NCBI GenBank assembly: GCA_030448265.1
Contig: JAUJNG010000005.1
Coordinates: 1-64,000 of the forward strand
DNA length: 64,000 nucleotides
Direction of reading: 5' to 3'
Source of the DNA: Abditibacterium sp.
GTDB lineage: Bacteria > Armatimonadota > Abditibacteriia > Abditibacteriales > Abditibacteriaceae
The notes under the pieces are model-generated. The model searched no databases and was not told the DNA's origin. It worked only from the letters and a program-made list of their open reading frames with translations. Shown here piece by piece: positions 52,948-62,069 of the stretch. A program made the position numbers and the translations under genes. Each line of letters begins with the position of its first letter. Within the stretch, counting starts at the first letter, position 1.

Positions 52948-53862
52948 TCAATAGCTCACTAACATCGGTTCGTCGTGTTTCGACCAGCCCATCACGCTGG
53001 TGTCGTGGAGCCAGAAGAGCGGGCTCTGGCCTTCGCCTTTTTTCGCGTGTTCGGCGTCCTCTTCAACAATCGGGCGCACCCCCGCGACCAGTGCGTCGAA
53101 TTCATCGTCGCCAAGCGGCTCGACATTCTGGGTGGCGGCCACGATTTCGTCGATGTGCCATTCGTTGTCGAGGCCGATAATGGCGAGCGAAACGGCGGGC
53201 AGACTCAGCGAATAGCGTAGCGCCAGATCGCGCTGCTGGAACTGGCCATGACCGAAGACTTTCATCGCGATCACCGCCGTGTTGCGCTCCTGCGCGACCG
53301 GCAAAACGAAGTGCTCCGGCCCCGAAACCAGGCGGTCGGCCATGCCAAGCGCCACCAAAACCGAGTCGAAGGGATATTCCTCAATCGCGCGCGCCAAAAG
53401 CGCCGGATGCGCGTGGCCGGTGATGCCGATAAAGCGCACCAGACCCTGCTCACGTGCTTCTTCGAGTGCGGAAAGCGCGCCGTCGGGCGCCAGGGCCTGT
53501 TCCAAATCGGCCCAGGCGTTGACGGCGTGGACTTGAATCAAATCAACGTGATCGGTTTGCAGCTTTTCGAGCGACTGGTGAAGTTCGTCTAAAACGCCAT
53601 CGTGGGAGCGGCGATTGATTTTGGTGGCCAGAAACACTTCGTCGCGCCGCGTTTTCATCACTTCGCCAACGTGCGGCTCGCTGCCGTAATCGGGCGAGGT
53701 GTCGAGATAGGTGATGCCCCTATCGATGGCGTAATGCAGAAAGCGAACGGCATCGGCGGCGGGAATGTCTTTTTCCTTGCCGAGCGGCGCGGTTCCATAG
53801 CCGATGATCGGCACACGGACGCCGGTGGCGCCAAAATTTCGAGTCGGTAACAAATTGGGCAT
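52948..53862 (-). CDS. Aldo/keto reductase family protein
   Basis: A 304-residue AKR with the catalytic tetrad visible: the D/Y pair in YLDTSPDYGSEPHVGEV near residue 50, the lysine in FLATKINRRSHDG near 77, and the histidine in DLIQVHAV near 107. It reduces carbonyls with NADPH by family; the substrate is unknown. The short C-terminal region ending near a GMADRL/FGHGQF pair matches the uncharacterised AKR subgroup. The ATG at 53862 follows AGGAG by six bases. The longer ORF with a Pro/Ser-rich head is rejected. Confidence 0.9.
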   Translation of the reverse strand: MPNLLPTRNFGATGVRVPIIGYGTAPLGKEKDIPAADAVRFLHYAIDRGITYLDTSPDYGSEPHVGEVMKTRRDEVFLATKINRRSHDGVLDELHQSLEKLQTDHVDLIQVHAVNAWADLEQALAPDGALSALEEAREQGLVRFIGITGHAHPALLARAIEEYPFDSVLVALGMADRLVSGPEHFVLPVAQERNTAVIAMKVFGHGQFQQRDLALRYSLSLPAVSLAIIGLDNEWHIDEIVAATQNVEPLGDDEFDALVAGVRPIVEEDAEHAKKGEGQSPLFWLHDTSVMGWSKHDEPMLVSY

Positions 53863-53991
53863 GACAGGCTCCTGAAACTGGGGGATTTCGGCGCTCTCTG
53901 CCAAAGCTGTGCCCAGCGGCGCTTTTGAGGGGCCAAAACGGGTTGTTTCCGAACCTTCAGGCTCGTTTCGCAGCGCCAAAAAGGAGCAGCG

Positions 53992-54753
53992 CTAAAGGGC
54001 GGGTGTCGATTGCGCGAGCAATATGTTGAGGTTGTCGCGCAGTTCTTTCATTTCGCCCTCGGCTTCCACCGTGAGGCGCAGCGACGCCGCGTCGCCTTTC
54101 ATCAAGGCCCGCGTTGCAAGGTTGAACGAGCGCACCTGCGTGGTCATGTTGGCCGACATCGTGTTGAGGTTCTCGGTCATCTCCTGCCAGACTCCCGACG
54201 CGCCTTTGACCTCGATCTGCCCACCCAAGCGGCCTTCGGTGCCCAGTTCGCGCGTCAGGCGTGTCACCTGGGAAGCGAGGGAGTCCAGTTGATCGGCCAT
54301 CACGTTGACGGTGGCGCCGAGTTCGGCGAATTCGCCATGCGCGTCAACGGTGACTTTGCGGCTCAAATCGCCCATTGCGATGGACGTGATGACCAGGGCC
54401 AAATCGCGCACCTGATCGGTCAGGTTGCGGGCCATGAGGTTGATGCCGACGGAAAGCTCCTTCCAGGCGCCCGCCTCGCCTTCGACTTCCATTTGGCCGC
54501 CAAAAAGCCCCTGAGCGCCGATGTCATGCGAAATGCGCGTGGCCTCCGCAGCGAATCGACCCAAATGATCGACCACTTCATTGAGCGTTGTGGCGATTTC
54601 CAGCGACTCGGAGTCCCAGTTCGCTCCGGCTGGCGCTTGCAAAGAAACCCTGCGCGTCAAATCGCCCTGGGCCAGCGCGGTGACAACCTCGCCGATGGCG
54701 CGCATCTGCCACGACATCTCGCTGCCAGAAGGGATGTTTTCGTGATTGTTCAT
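53992..54753 (-). CDS. Soluble tandem-HAMP protein without an output domain
   Basis: The 253-residue protein is an array of HAMP-like units: AIGEVVTALAQGDLTRRV near residue 18, GQMEVEGEAGAWKELSVGIN, VITSIAMGDLSRKVTVD near 120, and GQIEVKGASGVWQEMTENLN, then ALMKGDAASLRL. Poly-HAMP arrays of this kind lie in front of kinases in group III hybrid histidine kinases. Here there is no membrane helix, kinase, methyl-accepting or cyclase domain. Either it is a free-standing signalling adaptor or the output domain is a separate protein. The next gene on that strand is an AraC regulator, which may be unrelated. Confidence 0.82.
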   Translation of the reverse strand: MNNHENIPSGSEMSWQMRAIGEVVTALAQGDLTRRVSLQAPAGANWDSESLEIATTLNEVVDHLGRFAAEATRISHDIGAQGLFGGQMEVEGEAGAWKELSVGINLMARNLTDQVRDLALVITSIAMGDLSRKVTVDAHGEFAELGATVNVMADQLDSLASQVTRLTRELGTEGRLGGQIEVKGASGVWQEMTENLNTMSANMTTQVRSFNLATRALMKGDAASLRLTVEAEGEMKELRDNLNILLAQSTPAL

Positions 54754-54823
54754 GAGAGAAGAGTGTCTCTGAAATGTAATGGCTGCAAGTTATAACAGGG
54801 TTGGCGCCGCCGATTTATCCCTT

Positions 54824-55609
54824 TTATCCCTGGCGACTGCGCCGGTAGGCTGCCGGACTGACGCCCGACAAGCGTTTGAACTGGTTGGAGAAAAAATAAA
54901 CGTCGCGGTAGCCAAGCTGCGCCGCGATTTGCTTGAGGGGTAAAGCGGTTTCGCCGAGCATCTGGCGCGCCTTATCGAGCCGATTTTGCAAAAGCGCTTC
55001 GTGAAGCGAAAGTCCCGTCGCCGCGCGGAAGTTGCGGCGCAAGGTGGAAAGGCCCAGGCCCAATTCGCGCGCCAACAGGGTGTAATTGGGCGAAAAATCG
55101 CCGGTTCGAGCCAGAAAATCGCGGGTGTGGGCCAGCCAGGGCGCTTCGACGGAACTCGCGGCGCGCGCTTCGGCCAATTCTAAAAGCAAGGCTTCGAGCG
55201 CGTGAACCGCGCGGCGCGTGCCCCAGGCGCCGCCGCGCTGAATAAGAGCGAGCAGTTCATCGAACTGGGCGCGATGTTCCCTTCCGCGCGGCCCGATTTG
55301 CGGTTTCTGGGGCCACAGTCCGGCGCGTTTCCAGCTTTCGAGGCGCGCTCCAGTGAAAGCGGCGTAGCGGTGATTCCATTCGCGGGCCTCGCGCGCGAGG
55401 TGGAAACGGATGCGCGGCCCCTCGAACGCGGGCCAGAACCACGTCGAGTCGGCGCCAGCGCGCAGTTCAAAGTGCTCCTCGCCGTAAAACAGTTCAATGG
55501 CGCCCGCCTCCATCCATTGCAGCGAAGCGTAGCCCTCGAAATGTTTGTCAACGCGCGCCGCGCAGTGCGGATAATGGGCGCAGTGCAAAAACGCAAGATC
55601 GCTTATCAT
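54824..55609 (-). CDS. AraC-family transcriptional regulator
   Basis: The 261-residue protein has an N-terminal cupin-like sensor (FYGEEHFELRAGADSTWFWP) and a C-terminal pair of helix-turn-helices: LARELGLGLSTLRRNFRAATGLSLHEALLQNRL and IAAQLGYRDVYFFSNQFKRLSGVSPAAYR, the AraC signature. It is divergent from a PhyH dioxygenase 99 bases away, and matched half-sites flank the shared promoter, so it likely controls that gene. The inducer is unknown. Confidence 0.9.
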   Translation of the reverse strand: MISDLAFLHCAHYPHCAARVDKHFEGYASLQWMEAGAIELFYGEEHFELRAGADSTWFWPAFEGPRIRFHLAREAREWNHRYAAFTGARLESWKRAGLWPQKPQIGPRGREHRAQFDELLALIQRGGAWGTRRAVHALEALLLELAEARAASSVEAPWLAHTRDFLARTGDFSPNYTLLARELGLGLSTLRRNFRAATGLSLHEALLQNRLDKARQMLGETALPLKQIAAQLGYRDVYFFSNQFKRLSGVSPAAYRRSRQG

Positions 55610-55610
55610 C

Positions 55611-55702
55611 GAAACCTCATCGTGAGCCTATTTTATAAAGGCGCGGCTCGATAATCTATTTTCTTTGCCCCCAGGCCGCGAGAAAATCAGAGGTGAGGTT
55701 TC
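55611..55702. promoter_or_regulatory. Candidate divergent operator half-sites
   Basis: GAAACCTCATC at 55611-55621 and GGTGAGGTTTC at 55692-55702 are inverted, matching 10 of 11 positions, each just upstream of one of the two divergent start codons. The spacing of 70 bases would suit a looping regulator such as AraC-type. This is a sequence match only. Confidence 0.4.
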
Positions 55703-55707
55703 CCATT

Positions 55708-56496
55708 ATGACCATTTCCGATCCGGTTGCCGCGTTGCAGCTCACCCCCAGCGAAGTCCGTTTTTACAACGAAGAAGGCTATCTTTTTTTACCTGGCGTC
55801 GTATCGCGCGACGTGGCGGCCCAACTGGCCGAAGAGGTTCTCGAACTGATGGCGGCGTCGGGCAAAAGCCTGGACGAACTGCGAAATTCGGCGGGCCAGA
55901 AAGGCAAGCTGCTCAATTCGCACCAATATCTCGCCGGCAGCGCGCTCGACGGTTTCGTCAATTCGCCGCAATTGAATGCCATCGCGTCGGGGTTGATGGG
56001 CGGGCCAGGCACGCTTTATCTGCCGTTTTCCGCCGTGAAAGCGGGTGGTGGCGGCGGCACGTTTCACTTTCACCAGGACAACCAATACACCCGTTTCGAC
56101 GGCCCTGGCATCAATTTGTGGATGGCTTTGTCGCCGATGTCGCCGGAAAACGGCTGTTTGATGGTGGTGCCGCGTTCGCACCTGGGTGGAACTGAAGAGG
56201 CGATTTCGCCCGACGGCGACGGGCATCGTGCCGTGGCGCAGGATCCGACGCGATTTTTGCCGGTTCGCATGAATCCAGGCGACGTGATCGCGTTTTCGCG
56301 CCTCACCATTCACGGCAGCGGCCCCAACCACACCGGCGAGCCACGCCTCGCCTACGCCGTGCAGTTCCACCGCGACGATGTGAGCGCGATTTGGGACGGT
56401 CAGGAGCCGCGCCTGCTCAAGCAAACGCCGCGCTGGAACACCCTTCCCGCCCACGAACTGATGCCGCCCGATGCCAAAGGCCGCGATGGGCATTGA
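55708..56496 (+). CDS. Phytanoyl-CoA dioxygenase (PhyH) family protein
   Basis: A 262-residue Fe(II)/2-oxoglutarate oxygenase. The HxD metal motif is TFHFHQDNQYTRFDG near residue 115, and the distal histidine and 2-oxoglutarate-binding arginine are in RLTIHGSGPNHTGEPRLAYAVQF near 200. The oxidised substrate is unknown. The ATG at 55708 is the natural start. It is divergent from the AraC gene, with half-sites placed next to each start codon. Confidence 0.9.
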   Translation: MTISDPVAALQLTPSEVRFYNEEGYLFLPGVVSRDVAAQLAEEVLELMAASGKSLDELRNSAGQKGKLLNSHQYLAGSALDGFVNSPQLNAIASGLMGGPGTLYLPFSAVKAGGGGGTFHFHQDNQYTRFDGPGINLWMALSPMSPENGCLMVVPRSHLGGTEEAISPDGDGHRAVAQDPTRFLPVRMNPGDVIAFSRLTIHGSGPNHTGEPRLAYAVQFHRDDVSAIWDGQEPRLLKQTPRWNTLPAHELMPPDAKGRDGH

Positions 56497-56540
56497 ACGG
56501 GGACTTAAAGCGTTTCTCCCTTGAGTTGATTTCAGGGATT

Positions 56541-56614
56541 GGTAGGGACATGGCCTGCCATGTCCTTCGAGGGCGTAAGAAGCATCATAAGGACATGGCA
56601 GGCCTGTCCCTACC
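56541..56614. repeat. Inverted repeat, single copy
   Basis: GGTAGGGACATGGCCTGCCATGTCCTT pairs with AAGGACATGGCAGGCCTGTCCCTACC with a roughly 20-base centre. The following 56650-56690 stretch (GGGCGCAAGTCCCGCTTGGA) looks like a broken family G arm. Confidence 0.9.
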
Positions 56615-56712
56615 AACCTGTCATTTCATTCGAGAACCGCTTCAGGCAGTTGAAAATAAGGGCGCAAGTCCCGCTTGGACGTAACTCCTATGAACGAGCG
56701 CGAAAACGCCCG

Positions 56713-57495
56713 CTAAGCGATGACGAGCGACTGCCCGCCGTCGATGTGAATTTCGGCTCCTGAAATGAAGCCCGAATCTTCCGAGGCCAGAAAAAGCGCC
56801 AGGGGCGCGATTTCTTCCGGCTCGGCGGGGCGGCCCAGGAGCGGCAGTTTGCTGCCAGGGGCGTATTGGATGTTCAAATTGATGCTTTCGATGTTGCGAA
56901 GCACGCGGTCGTCATTGACGTGGGTTTTGGTCGAGCCAGGACACAAAACATTGACGCGGATCTTGTGGCGCGCCAGTTCGAGGGCCATTTTTTTGGCAAA
57001 AACGACCTGGGCACCCTTGGAACACGCATAGGCGGTCGAACCCGCGATGGTGTAGGTGCGCGTGCCGTGCATCGAGGCGACGATCATCGCCGAGCCGCCG
57101 CGCACCTTGAGATGCGGGACGGCGTATTTGAACGTCAAAAAAGTGCCCTTCAAATTGACGGCGAGCGTTTTGTCCCACTCGTCGGCTTCAAGATCGTCAA
57201 CCGGCGCCCACACGCCGTTGATGCCGGCGTTTGCCACGATGATATCGAGCCGCCCGCTCGCTTCCACCAGCGCCGCGACCGCGTTTTGCATCTGCGGCGC
57301 GTCCGAGACGTCGGCGACGAGCGCGAGGGCTTTGCCGCCATTTTGGGTGATGAGATCGACGGTTTCGCGCGCGCCGTTCGCGTTGAAATCGAGCACGCCG
57401 ACGTGGGCGCCTTCCTGGGCCAGCAAAAGCGCGATGGCGCGCCCGATGCCCGAACCCGCGCCCGTCACCAGCGCGCTTTGATCGTGTAATTTCAT
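56713..57495 (-). CDS. SDR-family oxidoreductase
   Basis: A classical SDR of 260 residues: VTGAGSGIGRAIALLLA near residue 9, VANAGI near 88, and YACSKGAQ near 155. The catalytic serine position is occupied by the S of ASMHG, and the active YxxxK is intact as Y-A-C-S-K. The C-terminus has GAEIHIDGGQSLVIA, typical of the fold. The substrate is unknown. The ATG at 57495 is chosen over the upstream start. It is divergent from the SGNH hydrolase. Confidence 0.9.
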   Translation of the reverse strand: MKLHDQSALVTGAGSGIGRAIALLLAQEGAHVGVLDFNANGARETVDLITQNGGKALALVADVSDAPQMQNAVAALVEASGRLDIIVANAGINGVWAPVDDLEADEWDKTLAVNLKGTFLTFKYAVPHLKVRGGSAMIVASMHGTRTYTIAGSTAYACSKGAQVVFAKKMALELARHKIRVNVLCPGSTKTHVNDDRVLRNIESINLNIQYAPGSKLPLLGRPAEPEEIAPLALFLASEDSGFISGAEIHIDGGQSLVIA

Positions 57496-57570
57496 AAAAA
57501 ACTCGGTTTGCTTTCTCCCCAATCAGCGCAATGCGGCTGTGGCGTGCGGGGCAGTTTAAACTGATTTTTC

Positions 57571-58171
57571 ATGCCCGCAGAATACGAAGCCGACATCGCC
57601 GCGATTGAAGCCAGATACGCCGCCAAACCGACCGGCAACATCGTTTTTTACGGTTCTTCCTCGATGCGCCTCTGGCCGCGCCTGACGCGCGATTTTCCCG
57701 CCGTCGAAATCGAAAACTGGGGCTTTGGCGGCTCGACCCTGGCGCAGTGCGCCGCTTTTTTCGAGCGCGCCATTGGGCCGCGAAAACCGCGCGGCCTCGT
57801 CTTTTACGGCGGCGACAACGACCTCCATTTGGGCGCCTCGCCCCAGGAGGTGTGGAACTCGCTGCGCGCTTCTCGACTCGCGCGACGCCCTTCTGGGCGC
57901 GATTCCCTTCGCGTTTTTGTCGATCAAACCCTCGCCCGCGCGCATGGAACTTTTGCCGCAAATCATCGAAAGCAACGAATGGTGCTGGCGCGAAATCGAA
58001 AGCCGCGACAACGCGCTCTGGGCCGATGTTTTCGCGCCCATGCTCGACCCAGACGGCGCGCCGCGCCCCGAACTCTTCGTCGCCGACGGTCTACACCTGT
58101 CGCGCGCGGGCTACGAGATGTGGCGTGAGGTTTTGAAGCGCGAGGTGTCGTGGCTTGGCGGCTGGGAATAA
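57571..58171 (+). pseudogene. SGNH/GDSL-type hydrolase, frameshifted
   Basis: The N-terminal half has block I (IVFYGSSSMRLWPRL, the catalytic serine in GSSS near residue 30), block II (WGFGGSTLAQC) and block III (FYGGDNDLHLGASP). The C-terminal half, with the catalytic D-x-x-H (VADGLHLSRAGYEMW), is in another frame from about 57870, ending at 58171. Two missing bases or one extra base account for the shift, near TTCTCGACTCGCG. Read together it is a normal 200-residue esterase-like hydrolase, possibly acting on acyl or acetyl groups of polysaccharides. The error may be in the assembly. Confidence 0.78.
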
Positions 58172-58240
58172 ATCTCAAAGAGGGCGAGGCGGGGCTTGCC
58201 AAATGTAGAGCAGTTAAAAAGTGGCGGCTCCATCTTTAAT

Positions 58241-58363
58241 AAGCGAAATAAATTCGCAGCCAACGAAATTGTCGGCCTTCGCCGACACAATACGCCGGCA
58301 GAGGAAGCGCTGCTTTTGTCGGCGAAGGCCGACAATTTCGTTGGCTGCGAATTTATTTCGCTT
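58241..58363. repeat. Inverted repeat family K, complete copy
   Basis: AAGCGAAATAAATTCGCAGC CAACGAAATTGTCGGCCTTC GCCGACA and complement are perfect over 47 bases on each side. It ends 27 bases before the AddB-like start codon; a right-half copy precedes recJ. Confidence 0.95.
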
Positions 58364-58369
58364 TATATC
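58341..58369 (+). promoter_or_regulatory. Candidate promoter at the edge of the family K repeat
   Basis: TTGGCT in the right repeat arm and TATATC just after it are 17 bases apart, placing the start of transcription close to the AddB-like ATG. The repeat may therefore supply the -35 box. Confidence 0.35.
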
Positions 58370-58390
58370 CTAAACTGGCCCTCGTCTCCC

Positions 58391-61300
58391 ATGCCCGCCG
58401 CTCCGACCCTTTTTCTGGCCCCGACCGCCCCCGAAGCGCGCCGCGCCGCCTGGACGCATCTCGCATCGCAAGGCGCGCTTTCACCGCTCGATCCGCCGCT
58501 CGTTTTCACCGGCGCGAGCGCCGCCGCCGCGTGGCGCGAACTGGCGCGCGAGGGCGCCGCGCGCACCCAGACTGTGCCGCGATTGATTCGCGCCGACGGG
58601 TTTTTCGCTCGTTTTCACGGCGCCAATGCGCGCCAACGCCCGATTCGCGGCGCCGACCGCTTGTGGGTTTTGGGAAGCGTCCTGCGCCGCGTCGCGCCGC
58701 AACTGGTTCATCTTGAACGCCTCGCGCACTCGCGCGACTTTTTGAGCGGCCTGGGCGATTGGATCGGCGCGCTGCGCCGCGCGGGCCTCAGCGAATTTCC
58801 CGCCGCGCAGGGCAGCGACGAACTCAATCTCCTCTTGCGCGCCTACGATGCGCGTCTGGCAGATCTGGGCGCTTTCGATTTCGAGGCGGCGCTCGCGCTT
58901 TTCCCCCATTCCGCGGCGCAAAATCGCGCCTTCGTCTGGCCGCGCCATTTGCTGGTCGATGACCTGCTCGACATCTCGCCCGCGCTCGAAATCGGCCTGC
59001 AATCGCTGTTCGAGCGCGCCGAAGTCGTGGCGGCGACGCTGATTTGTCCTGGCGGCGTCGAAACTGAAAATCCCGCTTTGGCGCGCTCGCTCGCCTTTTG
59101 GCGCGAATGCGGCGCGAGCGTCGTGCGGGCCGACGAAAAAACCGACTCGACGCGCGCCGCCGCGCGGGTTTTGGGGCTGGAAACGGCGTCGGCGCGGCCC
59201 GAAAACGTCCATCTGAGCGCCGCGCACACGCCGTGGGATGAGATGAATCGCATCGCGGCCCATATCCGCCGTGAAGTGGAAGCGGGCGCGCGGCCCGACG
59301 ATTTCGCGCTCGCCTGCGCCGATCTGGGCGGCTACGAAGCGCAGGCGCGTCACGCTTTCGCCGCGCACGGCGTGCCGCTCGACTGGCCGGTGAAACCCAC
59401 GCTTCGCCGTTCGCCGCTCGTGCGCGGGTTGCTGCGCGCGGCGCGCTCCTGCCGCCAGAGTTGGAACGTCCACGAAGTGCACGATCTGTTCGGCGACGGC
59501 ACGCTGCGTTTGCAATGCGAAGCGCTCACCTTCGACGCACGGCGTCTGCGCGCGGCGGGACGCGCGGCGCGCCATCCCGAACTCGACGATTTGGACGCGA
59601 CGCGCGCCGCTTTCGAGGCCAAAATCGCCCAGTTCACGCGCCATCCCAAAAACGACGACGCGCCGCGCCGCGCCGCCATCGAAGCCGCGCTGCAGGGCGG
59701 CGATCTGGAACTGGTGGCCGAATTTGCGACGTTGTGCGCCGCGTTTTCAACCTCCCTGAGCGCACGCGCCTGGCAAAGCCGCCTTTTCGATTTAATCGAA
59801 CGTCTGGCCGGACACTGGCTCGAAGGCGAGGGCGAAGCGGCAAGGGCGGCGCAGGGGGCCATCGTCCGCTTCAAGGAGGCCGCCGAACGTGTCGTGGAGC
59901 GCGCCCAGGATTGGCGCGACGAGGACGTCGAACCGCAGCACCCTGCCGCCGATTGGATGGAGTGGCTCGAATGGGAAATTGACGCCGTTGCTCCGCTCGA
60001 AAGCGCGCGCGGCGAGGAATGGGGCGGCGGAGTGCGCGTGGGGAGCGCGAGCGCGCCGCCGAGCGCGCGGGCGCTGTTTTTGTGCGGCTGGAACGAGGGC
60101 GCCTGGCCGCTTGCGACCTCGCACGGGCCGCTCGGCGCGCGCGGACGGGACATCGGCGCGGTTTTGCGGGCGGGCGAAGCGTCGCCCATCGCGCGCGCCG
60201 CTCACGTTCTGGCGCGCGCCATCGGCGAAAACGAGGCGGTTTTTCTGTCCCACGCCGCTTATGTTGAGGGGCACGAAACCCCGCCGTCGCCGCTTCTCGA
60301 TGACCTGCGCGCCGCCTGGCCGGACGCGATTTGGCCCCAACTGCCCGATGCCGAAGTCCAGGCCAGCACGCGGCGCGCTCATCTGACGCGCTGGAACCGG
60401 TTTTTGGGTTCTCCCCACCACGATGGCGCGCCCGCGCAGCTTCAAACTCTGGCCCAAATGCGCGCCCAGCGTCGTGAAACCGAAGATCTGGGCGTTTACG
60501 ACGGCGTTTTGGGCGTGCGCGGTCAGGTTTTGATGGAAAATTGGCTCCAGTCGCGCGGCGGCGCGCCGCTTTCGCCGAGCGCGCTCGAAATGGTGGCGCG
60601 TTGCCCGATGCGCTACTTTTTCGAGCGCGTTCTGGGCGTGGGCGCTGAAGAGGAAGGCGACGACGACCTCGACGCGCGCACGGCGGGGACTCTCATTCAC
60701 CAGATCGCGCGCGATTGGGTGGAAACGTGGAAAACGCCGCTCGGCGCACAAGACTTCGACGCCGCGCGCGAAATGCTGGGCGAAATCGCGCGCCGCGAGT
60801 GCGAATTGCTGCCGCTTCGCCCCATTTTGCGCGAGGCGGAGTGGCATCGCTTGATGGGCGCCGATGGGCAGAGCGGACCGCTGGTGCGCTGGCTCCGCAT
60901 GGAAATCGCGGGCGGAAACGGCGCCTGGGCGCGCGATATGAGGCCGCTTGGGTGCTCCCAAGTTCGCATTGAGGGCGTTCACGGGCTGGAGCAGCGTTTC
61001 GAGATCGAAATCGGCGGCGAAACCATCAAAGGCGTCATCGACCGCCTCGACGTGAGCGCCGACGGGAGCCAAATTTCGGTTCTGGATTACAAAACCGGCG
61101 ACCTTTCGAGTTTGCCGTCGTGGAAAAGCGGCGATAGCGGCCTGCATTTTCAACTCGCGATCTACGCTCTGGCGGCGCGCCAGCTCACGCGGCGCATGGC
61201 ACCGGCGCCGCAGTTGGCGATGGCCTACATTTCGCTGAGACGCGCCCGCATCGCGCGCGGCATCGGGCAGGAGGGCACGCTTGGCAAAGGCTGCGTGGGC

Positions 61301-61570
61301 GCGTTATCGCTTTCCGATGCGGCGTTTGAGGCGTGGTTGGACGATGTGAGCGCGCGCGTAGCCCGTCTCGCCGATTTGCGCCGCGTCGGGGTCTTCAACA
61401 TTTCGCTGCAAAGCGCCGCCGACGCCAAATGTGCGAATTGCGGCTGTAAATCACTGTGCGGTCAGCACCAGCCCACGCAAGTGGCGCGACTGGAAGAACT
61501 GCGCGCCTCGCCGTTTTTTTACGCGCCGCAAGTTCGGCAATGGGAATCGAACGTCACTGAACAGTCATGA
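58391..61570 (+). CDS. AddB-like helicase-nuclease subunit
   Basis: The 1059-residue protein ends with a PD-(D/E)XK nuclease (AGTLIHQIARDWVETW, GVIDRLDVSADGSQISVLDYKTGDLSSLP, HFQLAIYALAARQL) that gives the D and DYK catalytic residues. A following CANCGCKSLCGQH cysteine group, with an earlier C in ARCPMRYFFERVLG, fits the FeS cluster of AddB. The N-terminal part is the inactive helicase-like fold of AddB (ALFLCGWNEGAWP, SHAAYVEGHE). AddAB processes double-strand breaks; the AddA-like partner is 24 kb away on the other strand, not beside it as in most genomes. The ATG at 58391 excludes the repeat in front. Confidence 0.88.
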   Translation: MPAAPTLFLAPTAPEARRAAWTHLASQGALSPLDPPLVFTGASAAAAWRELAREGAARTQTVPRLIRADGFFARFHGANARQRPIRGADRLWVLGSVLRRVAPQLVHLERLAHSRDFLSGLGDWIGALRRAGLSEFPAAQGSDELNLLLRAYDARLADLGAFDFEAALALFPHSAAQNRAFVWPRHLLVDDLLDISPALEIGLQSLFERAEVVAATLICPGGVETENPALARSLAFWRECGASVVRADEKTDSTRAAARVLGLETASARPENVHLSAAHTPWDEMNRIAAHIRREVEAGARPDDFALACADLGGYEAQARHAFAAHGVPLDWPVKPTLRRSPLVRGLLRAARSCRQSWNVHEVHDLFGDGTLRLQCEALTFDARRLRAAGRAARHPELDDLDATRAAFEAKIAQFTRHPKNDDAPRRAAIEAALQGGDLELVAEFATLCAAFSTSLSARAWQSRLFDLIERLAGHWLEGEGEAARAAQGAIVRFKEAAERVVERAQDWRDEDVEPQHPAADWMEWLEWEIDAVAPLESARGEEWGGGVRVGSASAPPSARALFLCGWNEGAWPLATSHGPLGARGRDIGAVLRAGEASPIARAAHVLARAIGENEAVFLSHAAYVEGHETPPSPLLDDLRAAWPDAIWPQLPDAEVQASTRRAHLTRWNRFLGSPHHDGAPAQLQTLAQMRAQRRETEDLGVYDGVLGVRGQVLMENWLQSRGGAPLSPSALEMVARCPMRYFFERVLGVGAEEEGDDDLDARTAGTLIHQIARDWVETWKTPLGAQDFDAAREMLGEIARRECELLPLRPILREAEWHRLMGADGQSGPLVRWLRMEIAGGNGAWARDMRPLGCSQVRIEGVHGLEQRFEIEIGGETIKGVIDRLDVSADGSQISVLDYKTGDLSSLPSWKSGDSGLHFQLAIYALAARQLTRRMAPAPQLAMAYISLRRARIARGIGQEGTLGKGCVGALSLSDAAFEAWLDDVSARVARLADLRRVGVFNISLQSAADAKCANCGCKSLCGQHQPTQVARLEELRASPFFYAPQVRQWESNVTEQS

Positions 61571-61786
61571 ACATCGGCAATTTGTATCCCTGTGCCACAA
61601 AATGCCGAACGATTGAGGATAATACATTGTTCTGTCGCGGTTTATAGCAAGTCTGAAAGGAGTTACGGAGAGTTCGTCGGAATGAATTTCGTTGCCGATG
61701 AGCGTGTTACAACCCCAGTCCGTTTTTCGCCCCTGCGGAAGGGGAGATGGCCCTCGACGCAACTCATCTCAGATCAGCTATAAAAC

Positions 61787-61989
61787 ATGAGCATTACACT
61801 GGACTTACCCGCAGAAGTCGAATCAGAACTGGTAGAAGCCACAGCAAGAAGACGGACTGACGCCGAATGAAATCATTGCGAGAGGTCTATTATCTTTTCG
61901 TCCGCAAATTCCGACGTGTCCGCGAAAAGATGCAGGCTCAATCTAAGCGCGTTCATACGGATGAAGAGATATTTGAGATGGTGTCGTGA
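61787..61989 (+). pseudogene. Decayed antitoxin of a PIN-type toxin-antitoxin pair
   Basis: MSITLDLPAEVESELVEATARR is a normal antitoxin opening (DNA-binding head). It then breaks: TPNEIIARGLL continues in a second frame, and KRVHTDEEIFEMVS, typical of an antitoxin end, lies in a third and stops at 61989. The last codons overlap the start of the PIN fragment. Three frames in 200 bases is clear decay. Region 61571-61786 shows no other feature. Confidence 0.55.
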
Positions 61990-62069
61990 GAATAGTGATT
62001 GACACCAATGTGTTATGTAGGGATTACAAAGCAGCTTTACTCTTTTTAGAGGGCAGTTCTTTTCGATAA
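61986..62069 (+). pseudogene. PIN toxin, N-terminal fragment
   Basis: GTG-started VRIVIDTNVLCRDY is the first beta strand and metal-binding aspartate of a PIN domain. The frame runs only 27 residues to a stop at 62069. With the decayed antitoxin it is the remnant of one toxin-antitoxin operon. The stretch 62070-62292 encodes no protein I recognise. Confidence 0.6.
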
